From Euzebya tangerina (GTDB taxonomy: Bacteria; Actinomycetota; Nitriliruptoria; Euzebyales; Euzebyaceae): DNA of 64,000 nucleotides. Location: the NCBI RefSeq assembly GCF_003074135.1, contig NZ_PPDK01000001.1:186001-250000 (forward strand). The letters are read 5' to 3'. Below the pieces are notes generated by a model that ran no database searches, had not been told where the DNA came from, and saw only the letters and a list, made by a program, of their open reading frames with translations. Of this stretch, positions 61,195 to 64,000 are shown one piece after another. The position numbers and the translations under genes were made by a program. Each line of letters begins with the position of its first letter. Position 1 is the stretch's first letter.

Positions 61195-62316
61195 ATGGAC
61201 CCCCGCAGAACCGCGCAGCACATCGCGGGTCGAGTGGCCACCCTCGACGGCGATCTGACGGTCTCGGAGGTGCTCCGCGCCGGCACCGCCGTCCTCGGCG
61301 AGGTGATCGACTTCGATGCCGCAGCGATGACCGCTGCCGACCCGACGACGCTGCTGCCGACCGCCGCGGCCCACATCGTCGGCCTGCCGCCGTGGTCCTG
61401 CGGACCGTACTGGGACGCGGAGTACCTGCGGCCCGACCTCATGACCTTCGCCGAGTTGCACCGTCGCGGCGAGGGGGCCACCACGCTGCACCGCCTCACC
61501 GGCGGGCGTCCCGAGCGCAGCCGACGGCACCGGGAGATCTACCGCCGTCTGGGGCTCGACTCCGAACTGCGGGCCCCGCTGTCGCTCGGCGGGGCATGCT
61601 ACGGGATGCTCGACCTGGCTCGTGGCGAGGGCACCCCCGACTTCTCCGACGCCGATCTCGCGGTCATCGACGAGGCGGTCCCCGCGCTGGCCCGTCGCAT
61701 CCGTCGTGCCATCGCCCGCCCGTCCGCCAGCGACGAGCCACTGCCCGAGGGCACCTCGGTCATCATCCTGGACGAGGTCGGCGAGATCCTCTCGATGACC
61801 TCAGACGCGCGGGAGAACCTCGCGCTGCTTCCCGAGACCTTGAACGCGGGTACCTCCTCGGCGATCTTCCTCAACGCCATCGTCCACGCTGTCTGGGCTC
61901 GGGCGAGGTTCCTCGCCTCAGGGCTGGAGGCACCCCCGGCTCGCGCCCGCATCGTGCTACGCGACGGTCGCCGCATGACCCTGCGCGGCAGCTGCACGCG
62001 CACCGAGTCCGGCGGGATGGGACACACGGTCCTGACCCTCGAGCCGACACGGCGGTCCCAGCTCGGGCCGCTGCTGCTGGCCACCTACGAGCTGACCGAC
62101 CGGGAGGAGGAGATCGTCAGCCTGCTGCTGCGGGGTGACTCCGCCCAGCAGATCGCCACGCGGCTGGGGATCTCCCTGCACACCGTCCGGACCCACACCA
62201 AGCGGATCCACGACAAGACCGGCGTGTCCTCGCGGGCAGAGCTCACCATGCTCTTCATCGACGAGGAGTTCCTGCCGAACGCCGACATCACCACGCATGT
62301 CGCCGGTCAGCCGTAG
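61195..62316 (+). CDS. GAF-sensor LuxR-family transcriptional regulator
   Basis: ATG 61195 gives a 373-residue protein with a GAF-like N-terminal region (about 15-175, ending in ACYGMLDLARGEGTPDFSDAD), a middle domain (185-290) and a C-terminal LuxR HTH: LTDREEEIVSLLLRGDSAQQ, IATRLGISLHTVRTHTKRI (about 302-345). The upstream open frame is a shadow of the divergent cupin gene. A ligand-responsive activator is likely; targets unknown, possibly the adjacent cupin gene. Confidence 0.85.
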   Translation: MDPRRTAQHIAGRVATLDGDLTVSEVLRAGTAVLGEVIDFDAAAMTAADPTTLLPTAAAHIVGLPPWSCGPYWDAEYLRPDLMTFAELHRRGEGATTLHRLTGGRPERSRRHREIYRRLGLDSELRAPLSLGGACYGMLDLARGEGTPDFSDADLAVIDEAVPALARRIRRAIARPSASDEPLPEGTSVIILDEVGEILSMTSDARENLALLPETLNAGTSSAIFLNAIVHAVWARARFLASGLEAPPARARIVLRDGRRMTLRGSCTRTESGGMGHTVLTLEPTRRSQLGPLLLATYELTDREEEIVSLLLRGDSAQQIATRLGISLHTVRTHTKRIHDKTGVSSRAELTMLFIDEEFLPNADITTHVAGQP

Positions 62317-62328
62317 TGTGACCGCCAC

Positions 62329-62706
62329 TCAGTGCGGGGGAGGAGCCTCCTCCACATTCACCGTCGGGATGCCGGTACCTGACCGGCCGATGATCACCAG
62401 GGACGGCTCGGTGCCCGGGTTGGACTCGCGATGCACGGTCATCGCCGGAACCTCGACGTAGTCACCGGCCATCGCGTCGACGTGTCCCGCAATCCCTTCG
62501 CACTCGAACCGCAGCACTCCGCGGACGATGTAGAGAAAGGAGACGTTGGTGTCGTGGTGGTGCCATCCCGAGGTCACGCCTGGCTCGGTGATCACTTGAC
62601 CGGCCCACAGTCCTGGCGTCTCGACGGCCCGGCGGCGGACCATGCCCGAGGTCGGATCAGCTTCCACCAAGGCGTCGTCACGGATGACTCGGACAGGCTC
62701 GGCCAT
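62329..62706 (-). CDS. Small cupin protein
   Basis: A 125-residue single cupin with GVTSGWHHHDTNVSFLYIVRG (HHXD motif, about 44-64) and a second motif EVPAMTVHRESNPG (about 85-98). Metal binding is likely. It resembles cupins that accept small ligands rather than enzymes of a defined pathway. It is convergent with the LuxR-type gene. Confidence 0.8.
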   Translation of the reverse strand: MAEPVRVIRDDALVEADPTSGMVRRRAVETPGLWAGQVITEPGVTSGWHHHDTNVSFLYIVRGVLRFECEGIAGHVDAMAGDYVEVPAMTVHRESNPGTEPSLVIIGRSGTGIPTVNVEEAPPPH

Positions 62707-62767
62707 GGCGACAACCTAGTCCATCATCGCCCCCGCCCGATGACATCCTGATCGGATCCCAACGGAA

Positions 62768-63976
62768 TCAGAAGTAGTCGTACATCACGGGCTGCGGGCC
62801 GGCGAAGGCCACGTCCAGCGCGGTGATGTCTTCAGCCGACCCACCCCCCAGCCGGCCGTGGTCGGCGAGGGCCCGCGCCGACACATGACCGGTGAACAAG
62901 GCCGAGAGGGCGCCGATGTCCATCGTGGCGGTCCCCTCCGACCGGCGGGCAGGCGCCAGCTCCGCGCTGCCGCGAGACACGATCAGGTGATACGCCCCAC
63001 TGTTGTGCCGCAGGATCGGGTCGTCGATCTGGAGGGGAACCGTGACATCGGCGCCGGCCGGCCAGCCACGCTGCTCGACGGCAGCCCTGATGTCGATGAC
63101 CCGCGCCATCCAGCGCTGCACCTGATCGGTGCCGTCGTACTCGAGCATCGAGACGTGGTCCAGCAGCGGGTCGTGGGGACTGGTCCGGTACTCGGTGAAC
63201 TGCGCCTCGGTCCCGTCCGATCCGACCAGCCGCCACAGGGTGAGCCAGACCTCCTGGTCCACAGCGGCCAACTCGTCGACCACGAGCTTGCGCAGTGAAC
63301 GATCACCGTGATCAGGCTCGCGCCGTTCCCACTGGAGATAGCCGACGATGTTCCCGTCCTCGACGGCCACCCACGAGCGGATCTCGTCGTCCTGCTCGAG
63401 CATGTTCCGGTGACGCCGCTCGTCGCGCTGCATCCGACCATGTGTCCTGCTCCTCGCGTCGAGCAGCTCGATGACCGCGGCGAGGTCCCGTTCGGGGTCG
63501 AATGGCCGCAGCCGAGCGGGGTTCTCGGGACGCGGGAGCTGCAGCAGCGCAGCCGTCCTGATGGTCCGCGTCAATCGCAGTCCGGCCAACGCGTAGCCGT
63601 GCGCTCGATAGAAGGCGGGGACGGTGGGATAGAGGCAGCTGAGCGCATCACCCCACTCGTGCTCGGCGTGCAGCATCGTGCGCACCAGGGTGCTGCCGAC
63701 GCCGCGACCCCGGGCCTCGGGCGCGATGACCACGCCACCAACCCCACCCATCGCCACCCGCCGCCCGCCGAGCCACTGCCCGAAGGGCCACACGCCGCAG
63801 GATCCGACCAACTCGCCGTCGGCGTACGCACCCAAGCGGCGCTCGTCAGGGATGTAGGTGGGCTGCCCGTCCTCCGGCCACGCCACCACTCCGGCAGCGG
63901 AGAAGGCGTCCACCCGCATCTGGAAGGCCGCCGGGTAGTCGGCTTCCGCGAGCTGCCTGACTTCGACATCGTTCAC
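62768..63976 (-). CDS. Eis-like GNAT acetyltransferase
   Basis: GTG 63976 gives 402 residues, the usual Eis length. The first GNAT domain has VVIAPEARGRGVGSTLVR (acetyl-CoA loop, about 90-107) and a catalytic-type Tyr in FYRAHGY; the second GNAT half and the sterol-carrier-like C-terminal domain follow, ending in YDYF, where Eis uses the terminal carboxylate as general base. Eis enzymes acetylate amines such as aminoglycosides at several positions. The frame runs open to the right edge, so an upstream start outside the window cannot be excluded. Confidence 0.8.
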   Translation of the reverse strand: MNDVEVRQLAEADYPAAFQMRVDAFSAAGVVAWPEDGQPTYIPDERRLGAYADGELVGSCGVWPFGQWLGGRRVAMGGVGGVVIAPEARGRGVGSTLVRTMLHAEHEWGDALSCLYPTVPAFYRAHGYALAGLRLTRTIRTAALLQLPRPENPARLRPFDPERDLAAVIELLDARSRTHGRMQRDERRHRNMLEQDDEIRSWVAVEDGNIVGYLQWERREPDHGDRSLRKLVVDELAAVDQEVWLTLWRLVGSDGTEAQFTEYRTSPHDPLLDHVSMLEYDGTDQVQRWMARVIDIRAAVEQRGWPAGADVTVPLQIDDPILRHNSGAYHLIVSRGSAELAPARRSEGTATMDIGALSALFTGHVSARALADHGRLGGGSAEDITALDVAFAGPQPVMYDYF

Positions 63977-64000
63977 GCGTCGAGCGTACGTCCAGGTCAC

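Overview
The window is very GC-rich actinobacterial DNA. It carries class-defining housekeeping genes (purS/purQ, a hemA-hemC-hemD/cobA cluster, a split menaquinol-cytochrome c reductase), two secreted proteins with cell-wall-binding repeats of the CWB2 type, a DUF222/HNH protein, a wax-ester synthase and an Lsr2-like DNA-binding minigene. This mix would fit a marine Nitriliruptoria/Euzebya-like lineage, but that is inference from gene content only; no rRNA or tRNA gene was seen.

Layout. 1-3066 (minus): respiratory bc operon, cut by the left edge in the Rieske gene. 3215-6457 (minus): membrane-anchored thioredoxin, Tat/lipobox amidohydrolase, hemL. 6573-16450: a surface/glycan region with a divergent Asp-rich repeat CWB2 protein (minus) and a vitamin-K-carboxylase-family membrane enzyme (plus), followed by a tightly coupled operon of three glycosyltransferases, an ABC exporter fused to a kinase-like domain, and a free kinase-like protein. 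Four copies of a palindrome of form TGAGA-N4-TCTCA sit in the two intergenic regions of this block. 16461-20713: aldo/keto reductase, NTF2-like protein, small membrane proteins, AIM24 protein. 20881-24727 (minus): tetrapyrrole cluster. 24853-28058: acyl-CoA dehydrogenase, epoxide-hydrolase-like enzyme, WYL regulator. 28055-36710: purine genes purE, purK, purC, purS and purQ, with a LigD-type polymerase domain, a wax-ester synthase and a GGDEF protein between them. 36717-40822: ECF sigma factor/Ser-Thr kinase pair, GH5 glycosidase, MOSC protein.

41465-52789 is a defence island, visibly less GC-rich than its surroundings: Vsr, a MORC/MutL-type GHKL ATPase, a C5-cytosine methyltransferase fused to an endonuclease-III-like domain that has lost its catalytic residues but kept its Fe-S cysteines, a Z1 helicase, a PD-(D/E)XK protein, a second degenerate GHKL ATPase and two proteins of unknown function. 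The last five form one translationally coupled operon. It resembles the MutL/Z1 restriction-linked systems known from comparative genomics, but no AIPR effector is recognised.

53226-63976: an EEP nuclease next to a decayed HNH gene, a second CWB2 protein whose signal peptide is out of frame with its best start codon, a DUF222/HNH gene with a candidate LexA box, dienelactone hydrolase, the Lsr2-like minigene, cupins, a GAF/LuxR regulator and an Eis-like acetyltransferase.
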